Shown one piece after another: positions 61,863-64,000 of a stretch of DNA of 64,000 nt. Position 1 is the first letter of the stretch, and the number at the start of each line of letters is the position of its first letter. A program made the position numbers and the translations under genes. This stretch comes from Circinella umbellata (lineage: Eukaryota; Mucoromycota; Mucoromycetes; Mucorales; Lichtheimiaceae). The DNA lies in contig JAIWNF010000002.1 of assembly GCA_025093555.1 (NCBI GenBank), positions 62,001-126,000 of the forward strand. Direction: 5' to 3'. Under the pieces are notes generated by a model. The model worked only from the letters and a program-made list of their open reading frames with translations, did no database searches and was not told where the DNA came from.

Positions 61863-64000
61863 GTTATAAAATAAGAAGGTTTTCTGTGGAGATAGAAGAA
61901 AGTAAAGAAGAGGGGAAAAACAAAAACACGAAAACAAAAGTGGGGATTTATATTTTGTTTTTAGCTGTCAGCCAAAAAAAACATATACACAAGCGGAATC
62001 TTAATGAGAGTTTTTGGATATCAGGATATGATCATCAAAATCATATTGGTTTACAAATTTATTCGGGCATTCCCGTTCGGGACCGTGTAAAAAAAAATAT
62101 ACATGTTGAAAACTAAAACTTTCATTTCTTTTTTGGTAAATATATTGAAACGTCCAATAGAGTATGTTAAATTCTTGAACTCCTTTAATTTCTACACCTC
62201 TTTTGTTTTCATTTATTATCTATGTGCTCCATTGTAAATTATTAAAGTTATAAAAACATAGCAGTAAACAAAAAAAAAAAAGGAAAGATCTCATCTCATA
62301 TTTTATTTTTTATATGTTAAACTTTCTGTAAGATAAGAAAAAAAGAGTAGAGATAAAGTCAAAAAAGGAAGGAAGTGTGATGATGATGGAAGGAAGTTTT
62401 TTTATGCATGTGGAGTAGTTCATCAACGATAAGATGAAAAAATTGATTAAACCAAGGTTAATCATTCATCATCTCATGCATTTGGCTGTGTGTTGAGACT
62501 AACGGAAGGGAACGTTTCTGTTATCTTATCAGAGAGAGAAACCAAAATGGGTTTATCCAACCAGAATTTGCCCGTTATGTGGATTATGAGAGATTATAGC
62601 AATTGTGATCGAAATCTCCGCAAATATAGTTGGGAAAGATAAGAAATTACCTTTATTGTTATGTCATATTTTCCATATCAATCAACCATTGAAATCACCC
62701 TGATGATGATGATGACGACCACGCTTATATTATCAATGATATTACTATAATAGTATACGATAATAAAACAAGGTTTTTGATGCTACTAACTACGATTGTC
62801 CTTGTTGTTTATCTCTCCATATTCTACAAGTTTTTTTATTTTATTTTCGTTCTAGGTTCAATTCCTTTTTTTATTATTGATCGTTTCTATAGCCCAGGTG
62901 TATAGTCTTTAATCTATGCGGTATATTTCTGAGACAGCATCAAATAGATTCATAATCATATACAGTATTATACAGTTAAATTTTACAAATTTCACTTAAC
63001 TATATAACACCCAGCTGATTTTTACACCTCCTTGTACTCCTGCAATTCCGCGAACCACATGCTAAATCATTATGTACCCCGAGATAACGAAATTTGCTTG
63101 CCGTATATGGATTTTAAAAGAAAAGGAAGGGTCTAATAAATTGGCGCCAATAAATTGCTCAAATCATCAAAAGGAGCTCCTTCATCACAGCAGCATATTT
63201 ATTGCTACCATTACCATTATTATATTTACTTCTAATTACTGTCGATCATTCAAGGATGAAGTATTGTTACGATGATGATGTGATAGTGGCAACGGGAATG
63301 TTTATTTTTTTGACTCTTCCTCAAACGATTGGATAGTTTAACCCATCTGCAGCTCCCATTTTTTATTCTGTAAGCTCTTGAATATAATACTACTAATGAT
63401 GTATCACCTTAATAATAAAGGCGTCCTTTTTTCTCCCCCAATCATCACATTACTCTCTCACTGTCTCTCCCCCGAATTGTTTTTTTTCTCATTTTGTACA
63501 ACAGCATTTTGTCTATAAACGAACATTTGCTACTTTATCCAAGTAATTTGTATATTTTGAATGTACTGGTGCCGAGTTTCGGATAAATGTGGCTATTATT
63601 ATTACTGCATGAAAGAGTGACAATAGTATAATAAACATTGATAAACCCTATGCACGAAAATACCTTGCTCTCTATTATCTTCGAGAAAAATATGATTTTA
63701 TAACCAATGCAACCATTTGATTCAAGTGATGTTTCCACTTTCAAGCTCTTAGCCAGCATATTCTTCACAGTCCGATCAACATAAAAATGGGTAAGCAACT
63801 AGTAGGAGGAGCAATGAGCTCTTTCCAAACTTTTCTTTCATTATTTAAATTGATTTAAGTTTTTAGAATTTCGGCCATGCAGCATTACGGCTGTTGAGGG
63901 AACATAAATAACCTCAGTGTTGACTAATTGAGAGCATATATACTCCCGGAAAAAAAAGTTATTTCACGTGCCAACGGAATACATATAGCTTGCTCTTAAC
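61863..64000. other. Terminal intergenic region
   Basis: About 2.1 kb upstream of glutamine synthetase to the window edge. It contains the GATAAG cluster and several pyrimidine tracts. The minus frame 63535-63798 has no recognisable features. A TTCTAGGTTCAATTCC near 62861 resembles a tRNA B box but lacks an A box and cloverleaf. Confidence 0.5.
62332..62643. promoter_or_regulatory. Cluster of four GATAAG motifs upstream of glutamine synthetase
   Basis: GATAAG at 62332, 62428 and 62638, and its complement CTTATC at 62525, lie 470-780 bp upstream of the start codon. Fungal nitrogen GATA activators bind such sites, often in pairs. The density is above what I see elsewhere in the window, but I have not computed an expectation. 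Confidence 0.4.

Noticed and set aside
62841..62880. Possible tRNA gene (TTCTAGGTTCAATTCC resembles a B box)
   Set aside because: No A box at the right distance and no foldable cloverleaf.
1..64000. CRISPR arrays, bacterial operons or prophage
   Set aside because: Intron-bearing eukaryotic genes throughout; no regularly spaced repeats found.

Overview
The window is AT-rich nuclear DNA of a filamentous fungus, most likely an early-diverging Mucoromycota species of the Mucorales type. The evidence is genes cut by many short GT-AG introns (about 45-110 nt), Asn/Gln/Ser-rich homopolymer tracts, a copper-fist regulator, an SPX phosphate transporter, a KDEL-tailed calreticulin and a cobalamin adenosyltransferase. 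The species cannot be named from sequence alone. Gene models were built by reading splice sites and checking frame across each junction.

Layout. 1-4000: 5' end of a membrane-anchored ubiquitin protease (-), a Cuf1/Mac1-type copper-fist factor (+) and a calmodulin-like EF-hand protein (+). 4000-19360 is accessory: gene-poor DNA with decayed coding fragments; an AT-rich Merlin-type (ISXO2-like) DNA transposon (9783-11343) inserted, with a perfect 8-bp target duplication, into a three-exon gene; and a 5.9-kb Kyakuja-Dileera-Zisupton (KDZ) element (13012-18883) with nearly identical ~125-bp terminal inverted repeats and two multi-exon genes.

19361-31000 returns to conserved genes: a peroxisomal hydratase-2 with a terminal SKL, a tandem-START lipid-binding protein with a predicted tail anchor, an 813-aa disordered protein with an ELxDF/ELVDI repeat array, and a SelO/Fmp40 pseudokinase AMPylase with Cys in place of selenocysteine. 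31000-35300 is non-coding apart from an 842-bp pogo-like relic. 35317-54659 is gene-dense: ammonium transporter, SPX phosphate transporter, cobalamin adenosyltransferase, COX18 insertase, GH17 glucanase, calreticulin, hotdog thioesterase, TBC RabGAP and a type II membrane glycosyltransferase-like protein. 54660-60598 is gene-poor with MITE-like repeats. Glutamine synthetase follows at 60599-61862, and the last 2 kb holds only a cluster of GATAAG motifs.

The host genes are individually transcribed housekeeping functions, not a cluster. The visible metabolic link is nitrogen: the ammonium importer and glutamine synthetase are successive steps of assimilation, and both have GATA-type motifs upstream. 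The most unusual material is the transposon content: a fungal Merlin with an extra small ORF disrupting a gene whose frame is intact on both sides, a two-gene KDZ element, and a pogo derivative keeping its helix-turn-helix fragment.
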